Assembly (NCBI GenBank): GCA_964020085.1
Contig: OZ026597.1
Span: forward strand, 12,919,644-12,983,643
Length of the DNA: 64,000 bases
From: Micromussa lordhowensis
Taxonomy: Eukaryota; Cnidaria; Anthozoa; Scleractinia; Lobophylliidae
Reading direction: 5' to 3'
Under the pieces are notes generated by a model, which was not told the DNA's origin, did no database searches, and was given only the letters and a program-made list of their open reading frames with translations. The translations under genes were made by a program, and so were the position numbers. Numbering within the stretch: position 1 is the first letter of the stretch; each line of letters begins with the position of its first letter. Of the stretch, positions 42,449 through 52,739 are shown piece after piece.

Positions 42449-42860
42449 GGCGGGGGTCCACCTGAAAGCCGTATTTTGGCTTGGTATTATGTTCTTAATG
42501 CAAATATCTCGTTTACGTTTCAAGCAATCAAGAATCTGTTCACTCATTACACACATCTATGTTTTGCGCCGTTTTGTAAATTTTTTGGTGATTTTTAGGT
42601 TTATTTGGAGACAGATAGTTTTTCTCAAAGGATAAGTAAAATTTATGGAAATAGGAAATTTTGAAGATTTGGTGTTGTTTTAAAATTAGAGTTTGAAGTT
42701 AAAAATTGATAGATACACACCAAACAGTTGCCTAACAACCCGAGTGCCATTGTGGGGTCGGGCAACTGTCTGGTGGTGTTCCATAACCTTTTCTCCCCCT
42801 TTCAATCTCTCTTTAAACTTCCTCAAATTTCACTTTAATTCAGGTAAACCCCCACCTTAA
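42445..42860. mobile_element. TTAA-flanked MITE C, inverted
   Basis: It has the same family in the opposite orientation (begins ggcgggggtccacctgaaag). It ends in cccccacc-TTAA and returns straight into the 130-bp repeat (ggggacttagaaaattttcc). It is more diverged from A than B is. Confidence 0.75.
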
Positions 42861-43532
42861 GGGGACTTAGAAAATTTTCCTAGGCTTTACCGGTGTGAAA
42901 GGGGGTTGCAGGTTGTCGATCCGTACAGATCGTACGGATGGAATAGGTCGTTTTCAATCCGTAGACGATCGGAAAATTGCATCTCATTAAGGGGACTTAG
43001 AAAATTTTTTAGGCGTTACCGGTGTAAAGGGGGGTTTCAAGTTGTCGATCCGTACGGATCGTACGGATGGAATAGGTCGTTTTCGATCTGTAGACGATCG
43101 GAAAATTGCATCTAATTAAGGGGACTTAGAACATTTTCCTATAGGCTTTACCGGTGTGAAGGGGGGTTACGGGTTGTCGATCCGTACGGATCGTACGGAT
43201 GGAATAGGTCGTTTTCGATCCGTAGACGATCGGAAAATTGCATCTCATTAAGGGGACTTAGAAAATTTTCTAGGCTTTACCGCTGTGAAGGGGGGTTACA
43301 GGTTGTCGGTCCGTACGGATCGTACGGATGGAATAGGTCGTTTTCGATCCGTAGACGATCGGAAAATTGCATCTCATTAAGGGGACTTAGAAAATTTTTC
43401 TAGGCTTTACCGGTGTGAAGGGGGTTACGGGTTGTCGATCCGTACAGATCGTACGGATGGAATAGGTCGTTTTCGATCCGTAGACGATCGGAAAATTGCA
43501 TTTCATTAAGGGGACTTCGAAAATTTTCCTAC
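42861..43532. repeat. 130-bp tandem repeat, second array
   Basis: ggtcgttttc recurs at 42946, 43075, 43207, 43336 and 43465 (spacing 129-132). These units continue the first array on the far side of the MITE cluster. An inverted set of the same units lies at about 45662-45841. Confidence 0.9.
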
Positions 43533-44132
43533 AGAATCATAATTCAATAACGTGAAAGTTTTACATCAAAGTTGTGTAAATTGTTATTACATGAATATAT
43601 TTTTGCTGCCAAAAGCAAGTAAATGCGAACTAGCTGTCCAAAAGTGACTCTGATTAACCATTTCCGCGTGAACATCGCGCATCACTCATTACAGAACGAG
43701 GTATTCATGCATAACTGGCTTGTTTATTTTATGTCTGGCTCGTTTGTTGTGCCATTATCTCTAGATTGATAATTTATTTCGCTTTAAATGGGTCCTATCG
43801 TCGCCCACGCTTAAAGAACGAGGTATACATGCATATCTTGCTCGTTTGTTGTGGCAGCATCCCTGGATTGATATATTATTTCGCTTCAAACGATTAAATT
43901 GTTATTACATGAATATATTTTTGCTGCCAAAAGCAAGTAAACGCGAACTAGCTGTCCAAAAGTGACTCTGATTAAGATAAACAAACCATTGCCGCGTGAA
44001 CATCGCGCATCACTCATTACAGATCAACAAACCATTGCCGCGTGAACATCGCGCATCACTCATTACAGACGAGGTATTCATGCATAACTGGCTTGTTTAT
44101 TGTATGTCTGGCTCGTTTGTTGTGCCATTAAT

Positions 44133-44958
44133 GGCCCGATTTATACTAGAGACGGATCATCCGTCTGGGACGAACTTGGGCAAAGAACGATAGTTCGTCT
44201 GATAATTCGTCCGCGTATAAATACGGGCAAACAGACGGATCATCCGTCCAGACGAACTACCTGGATAATTCGTCTTCATCGACGAATTACCGAGGCCAAT
44301 TCGTCTGAACGGATCATCCGTCTGTGAGTATAAATGCGGGCGAAGGACGGATTATCGATGAAATCAACACCTCGTTACATAACGCCAGCGGTCATTTTGC
44401 TGAAAATAGTAAACTCAACATGGACGATTCGGTGCGAAAGCCCAAAAAAGAACGGGTTTGGACTGAAACGGAACTAAAATTCGTTGCCCTCGTGCTAGCT
44501 GACGAGGAAACAGAATTTGCCGTTCGACTGGAAACACTCGCCTTAAAGAAGTCTGCAAACAACGAAGTCTTTCAAGAAATCTCAAAGAAATTTAACGAGC
44601 TCATGTTGTCGAACGAGTTTAAAGAAGAGAATGAAAGGGAAAAAAGCCAATACACTCCATTGGACACTTTTTTGCCATTTCATCATCCATCCTCAGCAAA
44701 GAATTAAATCCTTCTTCTGCAGCTTTTCTCTTATTCGATAAAAGCTTCACGAACTGTGTTTTGGCCCAATTTGCTGCCATTTTGAAATTTGCCGCGAAAG
44801 ATTGGTCTTACTAGCACCCAGGCCTTTTTGTCGCGCTTTCTAAGAAATCACCGATAGTCCCTATCATATAGTTCGTCCCGTATTTATACTAGACGGATGA
44901 TCCGTCTGGACGGATGATCTGTCTGGACGGATGATCCGTCTCTAGTATAAATCGGGCC
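44133..44958. mobile_element. Harbinger-like non-autonomous element
   Basis: The ends tggcccgatttatactagag … ctctagtataaatcgggcca are perfect inverted repeats that extend into gacggatcatccgtc hairpins. The host repeat reads gccattatctctag elsewhere, so TTA is a likely 3-bp target duplication, as for PIF/Harbinger. It contains a SANT-like frame but no DDE transposase. Confidence 0.65.
44420..44707 (+). CDS. SANT/Myb-like protein fragment carried by the Harbinger-like element
   Basis: A 95-residue frame starts MDDSVRKPKKERVWTETELK and continues FVALVLADEETEFAVRLETL, then a basic helical stretch ending KKFNELMLSNEFKEENEREK. The W-T-x-x-E-x-x-F-V spacing and helix pattern resemble the Myb/SANT-like DNA-binding partner protein encoded by Harbinger transposons, which brings transposase to element ends. 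The usual protein is longer, so this is a truncated copy. The upstream ATG at 44324 only adds residues from the terminal repeat region. Confidence 0.45.
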   Translation: MDDSVRKPKKERVWTETELKFVALVLADEETEFAVRLETLALKKSANNEVFQEISKKFNELMLSNEFKEENEREKSQYTPLDTFLPFHHPSSAKN

Positions 44959-45661
44959 AAATTATCTCTAGATTGATAATTTATTTCGCTTTAAATGAGT
45001 CCTATCCTGGCCCACGCTTAAAGAACGAAGTATACATGTATATCTGGCTCGCTGTTTGTTGCGGCAGTATCTCTCGATTGATAATTTCTTTCGCTTTAAA
45101 CGTGTCATATTGTCGCTGACGCTTAAAGAACGAGGTATACATGCATATCTTGCTCGTTTGTTGTGGCAGCATCCCTGGATTGATATATTATTTCGCTTCA
45201 AACGATTATTACATGAATATATTTTTGCTGCCAAAAGCAAGTAAACGCGAACTAGCTGTCCGAAAGTGACTATTACGATCAACAAACCATTGTCGCGTGA
45301 ACATCGCGCATCACTCATTACAGAACGAGGTATTCATGCATAACTGGCTTGTTTATTGTATGTCTGGCTCGTTTGTTGTGGCATTATCTCTAGATTGATA
45401 ATTTCTTTCGCTTTAAATAGGTCCTATCGTCGCCCACGCTTAAAGAACGAAGTATACATGTATATCTGGCTCGCTGTTTGTTGTGGCAGTATCTCTCGAT
45501 TGATAATTTCTTTCGCTTTAAACGTGTCATATTGTCGCTGACGCTTAAGGAACGAGATATACGTGCATATCTTGCTCGTTTGTTGTGGCAGCATCCCTGG
45601 ATAGATATATTCTTTCGCTTCAAACGATTAAATTGTTATTACGCTTCAAATGTTTTTGAGA

Positions 45662-45841
45662 TACATACCGTACGGATGCAATTTTCCGATCGTGTACGGA
45701 TTGAAAACGACCTATTCCATCCGTACGGACCGTACGGATCGACAACCCGTAACCCCCCTTCACACCGGTAAAGCCTAAGTCCCGTTAATGAGATGCAATT
45801 TTCCGATCGTGTACGGATTGAAAACAACCTTTACAGATGGT
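45662..45841. repeat. 130-bp repeat units, inverted
   Basis: The same unit as at 40756 but on the opposite strand (ttttccgatcgtgtacggat, cacaccggtaaagcc). About one and a half units form the right subterminal part of the composite element. Confidence 0.8.
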
Positions 45842-45922
45842 ATAACGCTAGCACTATCTAACAAACAGTACGGACCGACATGGGAAAATTTTCAATCTGT
45901 ATCAGTTTGTGTATATTGGACA

Positions 45923-46325
45923 TGACTGAAGGTAGCTCAAAGATAATTCTCGCAGCTCTACAATGCAGTGCTTCCAATGCATTAAAACCTTCCTTATTTG
46001 TGAGACCTCCTCATACTGATATACCATATACGATCGACGACATAATAACTCTAAAATACAAGTCTAATAACATATTCTTTGGAAGAAATCTGCTACGTTT
46101 TAACAAGTTTAACTTATCAACAAAGCCTTTTTTAACAACACTAACATGTTGAGACCAGTTTAGTTGATCATCTATCAATACGCCTAATAGACGAGAGTGT
46201 GTAACCCATTTGATGGTGTACTGGGCCAACATTAGCTCTTTCAAAGGGCCAATGAATCTACCACGATGGAGGATCATTGCTTCGCATTTCTTTGGATGAG
46301 GCACAAGCGAGTTTGCTTTGCACCA
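45923..46325 (-). mobile_element. 3' segment of a twin-primed LINE
   Basis: The minus-strand frame starts WCKANSLVPHPKKCEAMILH and includes HSRLLGVLIDDQLNWSQHVS and VIMSSIVYGISV, the part of a CR1/L2-type reverse transcriptase immediately after the catalytic domain. It abuts head-to-head with the 5' segment of the same protein at 46322. Confidence 0.8.
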
Positions 46326-48445
46326 GTATCACATCAAATGTGGCGGAATTTCGCTTCGTGAATACCGACGATTGCAAAACATACGGAATTTCGACTGGAC
46401 TTGTCCATCTTGTATATCTACCCTAAGAACTTTACCTTTTGCTGACATCAGCAATTTAGACTCCAGTGATGGCTCCTTTACTTCTCATGGTGATGACTCT
46501 AGTACTGAACCGGCTTCTCAACAGATATTAGCTTCCGAAGATTACCTTGAGAACCTCTCAAGGATCTTGAACTATTCATCCAAAGATCTAAGAGTTGCAC
46601 ACTTGAACATTTGTAGCTTTCGATATAAGATCGACGAATTAAGACTCCTACAGAGGATATGTGGATTTGACATTTTGGGAATTTCTGAGACCCATCTGGA
46701 CTCTTCTGTTCCTGATAACTTCTTGCAAATAGACGGTCTCCAACTTATCCGACGTGACAGAACTAAATGCAAAGGAGGAGGTGTAGCCTTGTACTACGCT
46801 GAAAAAAAAAGCGGCTGTACACCGTAAAGATTTATTAGTCAAAGATATTGAGGCCATATGGATACAGGTGAATTCCCTACCCACACTACTTTATTCTCAG
46901 TTGTTTACCGATCTCAACTCGAAACTCCGAATTTCTTTGAAAACTTTCACGGCGTTCTTGAGAAAGTTTTTTTCGGCGCCGCCGCGTCTTCCCAGCCAAA
47001 TTTACAGACAAATGTATGGAAAATTATAAAAATTAACTGAGCGTCTTCTAGTTAAACTACAACCTTCAAACTTGGTGAATACAATCTTCCACCTGATATT
47101 TTAACATTGCGATTCACAATTTGTGTAAAATTCGATTTTGGAAAAAGTTATTTGCCATCGGATTCCCATACAAACACTGTAATTTCTGACCGCTTTGCCT
47201 ACCCGTCAAAATGGCGTCGGAAACCGTGATAAGGCCTATTAGGCACAACATGAATCGCAGATTTACTGAAATTATTCAAAGAGGCAAACCGGACAAAGGA
47301 TCCTAGCAAATGGGCTGCATATAAGAAACTTAGAAATGAAATCACAGCTGATATACGCAGAGCCAAGGCTAAACATTTTAAAGATCTATTAGCTGATGTC
47401 AAAACCACTGCAGAGTATTGGAACCTGCCGCTTTCAAAGGCGAATAACCCTAAATTAAGGAAAGCGATAGGTCCGTTGAAAAGAGAGGATGGATCGCTCA
47501 CAGTTGATGATAAAGAAAAATCAAACCTAGTCAATAATTTCTTCCCTAACATCGGGGAGAAACTGGCTGGCAGTTTCCAGCCCCAATATCTATCTGACCT
47601 GGTCACGTCAACTAAGATTGTTCCCTGTGTCAATAACATTGCACTATCGCCATTGGCCATTGAGAGAAAATTAGCTAATCTGAAAACAAATAAAGCGACA
47701 GGACCCGACGATATATCACCGAAAATAGTCAAGGAAGCAGGAGATGCAATGCTAACCCCGTTGATGTTCCTTTACAATATGAGTTTGAAAGATGGCTATG
47801 TCTTTAGCCAGTGGAAGACTGCGAGAGTCAATCCAGTTTTTAAAAAGGATGACGAGACTGATATCGGAAATTATCGCCCATATCTCTTCTCAGTGTTCCG
47901 AGTAAAATACTTGAAACCATTGTAGCTGATTCGATCATTCATCATGCGTTTATTGAAAATAAATTAATTACAGACAAGCAATGGGCGTACAGGAGAGGAT
48001 ATTCTACTGAGCTGTTGCTAGTACATATGACAGAAATTTGGAGGAGTGCCATTGATTCAAATAAAGTTGTTGGTATAGTGCTGGTAGATTTCCAGAAAGC
48101 GTTCAACTGCGTCTCCTATTGTGTGCTATTACGTAAATTAGAAAAAGATTTTGGAATTAATGGAGTGCTACTCGACTGGCTGCGCAGTTACCTTGACAAT
48201 AGAAAACAATATACTGTCCTAAATGGTATAGCATCCGATCTTAACACTGTTAAATCTGGAATACCGCAGGGTTCCGTTTTAGGACCGACCTTAGCTTATT
48301 TTCTCTTTACACAAGTGATTTACCTGAAGCTATAACCACTGCGACAACCTACATGTATGCTGATGATACTACCCTATATTGCATTGGCGACTCTATCGAC
48401 GCAGTAATTTCGGATCTTAACAAAGCTTTAGAAGAGCTTCGAAGA
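46322..48445 (+). mobile_element. Inverted 5' segment of the twin-primed LINE
   Basis: The plus strand carries, in order, a PHD-like zinc end (YHIKCGG … WTCPSC), the endonuclease start (AHLNICSFRYKIDELRLL, DILGISETHLD), a gap filled with unrelated sequence (about 46980-47285), then reverse transcriptase blocks NKATGPDDISPKIVKEAG, VLVDFQKAF, SGIPQGSVLGP and YADDTTLYC. It stops at LEELRR (48431-48445). Frameshifts and stops make it inactive. LEELRR continues naturally into WCKANSLVPHP at 46325 (minus), so the two segments were adjacent in the parent. Confidence 0.8.
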
Positions 48446-48920
48446 GCCGGACTAAGCATCGATTGAGCGCTGAACGATATTAAAACGTTGTTATGAATGC
48501 TGAAAAACCAAGCAGTTTACTCGACAAAGTGCACCGAAACAGCGTGCGCAAAATGACGTTTACTGTCCAATTACAAGCATGACGTGTGCAACTGTCCAAT
48601 TAATGCTCAAATCAGGCTGCTGATAGCCAATCGCGTTCGAGAATTTTGTTATAGTTTTGATTAAGCCAGGTTACTGGCCAGCGCACCGTTTCGCGTTTGT
48701 GACTAGGCCCCATTTCTCCCCGCAAACCCTTTGCGTGATGAAAACATATGAAGAAAGTTGTCAACACAATACGCTAAGAAGATGGAAAGAGAGACCGTGG
48801 TGTTTGACGCTCCTAGACCTCCTAGGTAAGCAGTTGTAATATGCATCCGAAAGCGAGCCAGGCGCATTTCTCATGTTACGCTTTTCGAACGTAACAAGTA
48901 AAGGGGTTTTGAGCCACGGA
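48446..48920. other. Spacer, nothing recognised
   Basis: Unique-looking sequence between the LINE and the third promoter-like block. No target duplication for the LINE could be found by eye. Confidence 0.4.
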
Positions 48921-48980
48921 CAGTATTATAAACCCGGAAGTTGATGTTTGTTATTTGTGCACTTTCACTTTCACTGACAA
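48920..48980 (+). promoter_or_regulatory. Third promoter-like block: TATTATAAA, CCGGAAGT, TTTCACTTTC
   Basis: TATTATAAA is at 48924-48932, CCGGAAGT at 48934-48941 and TTTCACTTTCAC at 48963-48974. It aligns with the blocks ahead of both vWA genes, including the following gaaagcaa and ttaataactttctttc stretches. It is about 1.5 kb before the coding exon at 50460, the same distance as in the vWA genes. Confidence 0.4.
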
Positions 48981-50459
48981 ATTCGAAAGCAATCGTTGTA
49001 GTTGTCATAGTTTTGGACGAAAAGTCGATTTAATAACTTTCTTTCTTAGAGGCTATTTTTCTGTGGTTTTCATTCATTTGGCTTGCGATTTCTGACCATT
49101 TTGGTGACCAACAAAAAGCCGAGGTTTCGTTCCGTCATTGAAGACACATCGAATTAGTTGGTTGTTTTTTTATTAGTGTTTTTTGTTATATCTTAAGTTT
49201 ATCACTTAGGATATCACTTACAGCCCTTACTACAAGAAAACTGTTAGTTGGTTTTTCTGATATTTCATGTTCTAAAGACACATCGCCTTAACAGCTTGTG
49301 ACGCCTAGGTTTTCAGATGTATCTTACTACGGACTGCAGGGGGAATAGAATGATTTCAACACTAGAAAATCGCTCTTTCTCGAAAGGATAATCTAAAAAT
49401 AATTTACAATTCATTCATCTGCTAATCTGTATGATGTGCTACGTTACTCGAGCCGATGTGAAGGCATTTGTCACATTTACCTTTCTGTACTCATTTATGT
49501 ATATGTATTACATGTAAAATTTGAGCAGAGCTTATTCCACCAAGCGAAATAATCTCGACTGTTTCCATTTTGATTCGAAAATTGTTTTTAGTAACGTACA
49601 ATTTTCCGTTTGTAAAAGGCATTAAAAGCTAGACGTGCAGAAATTTATTTGATTGGAATGTTCAACATCCCTTCTTTCTCGGAATTAACACGGAAGTTGA
49701 TGTCGACAGGGTCAAGTGCACTGATGTTGTTTCTCATGTTTATAAACTGTATCTCACTGTCTGTTTTTGTATGGTGATTTTTATATCCACTTTTTGCAGT
49801 TTTTTAGTGGTTTTTTGAATTGTTTGGGAACCGTTGTCCAGTGTTGAGGTTCTTCTACAGTACAACCAACAAAAAATGATTGAGAGACTTTCATAAAAAA
49901 CGTAGGCACGCAAGGCGTGCAAGAGCTATTTTTGTAAATTTAATTTTGCCACAAAATCTGAAGAGTTTGGAAAGTTCAAATAACCCTTTCCAATGCCTGA
50001 GAGCTCTTTTGGTGGTAAAAAAATTAGGTTACAGAACAACAAAGGGAGTTGTTCACATTTTTAAATCACACAAAGGAATCTGTCTTTCTCACCTCAAAGT
50101 CTAGTCTAATTAGTTTGTGGTTTAACTTGTCACCATGGAGTCTTCAGGAAATATTTGAAATGTTTCCGTAGCACAAAGCAGACAAACTCTGCAAAAAAAA
50201 ACATTTTTCTGAGAAAGTCAAAAAGCTGTGAATGCTTTGATTTGATTTTGACATGTTGATTTTGTCCGTAGCCACTAATCAAATGCGAAATAAAACCACA
50301 GAAAAAGCAAACAAATTTAACGGTGTCTCCATCAGTCATGAAACCACACTTTGATCATTTTTCCTTCAGAAAAAATGCTGTTATACCTTATAGTTTTATA
50401 ATTTCTAATTTAACCTGTTCTATTTGTGTAAGTAAACTGGAAATTTCAGCAACTCTAAA
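48981..50459. other. Probable 5' leader/intron of the third unit
   Basis: The stretch around 49650-49800 (cttctttctcggaattaaca; tggtgatttttatat) weakly matches 52310-52480 upstream of vWA gene 2. This supports an old duplication of the 5' region. A dispersed hairpin motif, ggcacgcaaggcgtgcaaga, lies at 49904 and also near 28060. Confidence 0.35.
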
Positions 50460-50641
50460 ATGACATGTGGCTCAAAGCTACAATGGCCAACTTGCAACCT
50501 AAGGCTACAAAACCAGACAGCTCTTCTATATTCAACTTCATCTGTTGCTATATTTGGCGATAAAAATTCTAAAGAACCTGATAACTCCAAACTAAAAAGA
50601 TCAATTTCTACAGAATGTGAGAAGATTTGGGAAAAAACAGG
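50460..50641 (+). CDS. Orphan first coding exon of unknown protein
   Basis: It is bounded by an acceptor (ggaaatttcag, ending 50450) and a donor (acagg|gtaagg at 50642). It encodes 60 residues starting MTCGSKLQWPTCNLRLQNQT and containing TALLYSTSSVAIFGDKNSKE and STECEKIWEKT. The basic, Ser-rich start could be a mitochondrial presequence, but I do not recognise the family. No following exon was found before the next unit. The donor phase would join in frame to the acceptor at 52735 just before the vWA gene 2 ATG, which has a one-in-three chance of happening at random. Confidence 0.35.
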
Positions 50642-50645
50642 GTAA

Positions 50646-51260
50646 GGAGCAAAATAAATAAAGAGCAGAATATTCTTTGTTTGTTAACAATATGCAACTA
50701 CATATACAGTACATGCAATATAAATGTGCGATACCGACCATACGCAAGATTAAGTTATTGTGTACCAGTCTTATTATGGGTTTCAGTAAATAAACCGATA
50801 TGTTAGGCAAAAAAGAAGCTTCCAATGAGAGTGCGTACCAAGGGGAAGAAAACATATTCGGTTATTAATATTTGGTGGGAATGTAGCAGGGAGAGACTGA
50901 AGTTTGGAAGACCAGCAGAATTAAGATAGGATATCCTTTCATAATTGTGATATTCTAATACACGACAATAAGAACCTCCGATGTTCTACGATTCAAGTTT
51001 ATTGTAGCTCACGCTCCATCAACATGGCTGCCACAAGTCGAACACAACACTCTCACTAAGTATCTCGGGATGCCTACAAAACACTTGCTTTTTCGCTAAC
51101 TTCCAGTACACAGTACACTACAATAATACAGTCGAGTATGATAATTTTATTCATCCTTCAACACAATGAATTCAGCCTTGTATACGTGATGAATAAGAAA
51201 AAATTGTCCCAAACTCGTGACAGCAGACATTCTTCCATGCCCACTCCTCCAATCCTCCAA
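50646..51260. other. Spacer, nothing recognised
   Basis: AT-rich sequence without motif-bearing frames. Confidence 0.4.
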
Positions 51261-51269
51261 TGTTCTGGA

Positions 51270-51345
51270 ATGCATATAAGACTGAGCAACACATTTTACG
51301 TGGAAAGCGGAAGTTGAAGTTTTTGACACACTTTTTCTTTTTACT
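51270..51345 (+). promoter_or_regulatory. Promoter-like block of vWA gene 2
   Basis: CATATAA is at 51273-51279 and GCGGAAGT at 51307-51314. A decayed version of the IRF-like site (ctttttctttttac, 51331-51344) occupies the place of TTTCACTTTC in copy 1. About 1.43 kb before the ATG. Confidence 0.3.
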
Positions 51346-52739
51346 CGGATTAAGTTGGAAAGCAACTGATCTGAAGCGATTGTTTCAGCATTTATATTTA
51401 TAACTTTGTCTGTGACTAAAATCCATGACTAGTTCTTTTAAAATATTATGTGGTCAAGATTCATGGAACACACAATTTTTTGCCATGGTGCTTACCAAAA
51501 CCCAGAGCTTTTTTGATCTAGGAAGTGACTATTCATGGGCATATTAAACATCAGAGTTATTGTTCTTTGATTCGAAGGTTCCATCGCTAATAGAAAACCC
51601 TTCTAGATGCCCTTCTAGAAGCAAATTGTTAGGTCGTATTATTTGACTGTTTTTTTTTTCAGTTTACATTTCAACACTTACAAATGCTTTTGATGTATTA
51701 CATTGCACTTTGTTGGATACTTCTCACATGTTTTAACCTTGAACAGCTTTAAAAGTCACAAGTAAAATTAGATCTCTTTTCTTCAACTAACCTTGTGTAC
51801 ACGGTTACTTATCAGCTAAATCCACAATGGAACAAAACGTTTCCTCTGAACAATTGCAAAAAGCTGGTGTTGGAATGTCCTTTTATTTAACTTCTCTTCT
51901 TTCGAAGAAACCATTAAAACGAAGAATGTTGCACAGCTGGCAAGGTCATGCATGCATGTCCTTGTATTTTGGTCAGTTGCTAGAGCTTAAGAACATTTAG
52001 TGATTGGATGTACACATATATACATGTAGTTTGTCAGATGAAATTGATTATACATTTCATGTACAATTGTGTGTTAAAATTATTGTGCAGGAAAAGTCCC
52101 ACTAGAAAGGCACAAAATTAAGGTATAGATATCTGACCAGAGTATAGTTGGAACTTTCAACATCCTTTTATCCAAGAATTTGCAAAACTTATCAAACCTA
52201 GTTTTTCAGATTATCAGCACTGTTTTGATGCATAATTGGCTGGTTCCGTTTTCTTTTGGAAACTGTTTTATTTGTTTAAAGGTTGCACAAAGATGTTCCA
52301 AAATCGGTAATTTTCATTGTCCTTTCTTTTGTGGAATTAACATGGAAATTAGGATCATCAGGCTAGGGTTATAGGCAATTAAATATTGTTTTGCTATTTA
52401 TCTGTAAACTATTTAGGGCTTGTACATCTCTTGAAGTTGATGCCTTTTTCATTTGGTGATTTTTATATTTATTTTCTTGGTGTTCTCATTGTGTGGTGTA
52501 GTTTTGAGTTTCAAGGTTTATTTATTTTCACAATATTATGTTTTGCTTGCATATACAATTTTTTTTGTTTTCTTTACTTTTCCATTCCTGAGTTGTCCAT
52601 GATTTATTGTTAAATATATGTTATACTTATCATCAGAGTTTAAAATTAATTCCTTGCTTGCAAAAACTAGTTTCACTGTAATTAGATTTAAAGACATGAT
52701 TTTGCCCATAATCTTACATGCAGATTTTATTTTAGAACA

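Larger units (their letters stand above)
43560..45650. repeat. Higher-order repeat of three module types
   Basis: Module A (attgttattacatgaatata) starts at about 43580, 43895 and 45206. Module B (gcgtgaacatcgcgcatcac) and module C (gaacgaggtatacatgcata … attgataatttctttcgctt, about 110-120 bp) follow in varying number. The array is interrupted by the Harbinger-like insertion. Short open frames in module C are fortuitous. Confidence 0.7.
40664..45922. mobile_element. Composite repeat element with inverted ends and subterminal 130-bp repeats
   Basis: A module starting tgtccaatacacac and ending gtgctagcgtt (about 40664-40740) recurs inverted at 45922-45846. Inside each end lie 130-bp repeat units in the matching inverted orientation. 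The interior holds a higher-order repeat and two younger insertions (41182-42860 and 44133-44958); without these it is about 2.8 kb. The flanks ctgagggt and ctgaaggt could be an 8-bp target duplication. No transposase of its own is seen, and the superfamily is unknown. Confidence 0.5.

Noticed and set aside
40756..43532. Regular repeats that could suggest a CRISPR array.
   Set aside because: Units are directly adjacent with no unique spacers, the genome is eukaryotic, and the period is 130 bp.
44968..45623. Plus- and minus-strand frames with repeated RARYxCILRSLS peptides.
   Set aside because: They arise from module C of the higher-order repeat read in a chance open frame and are interrupted between units.
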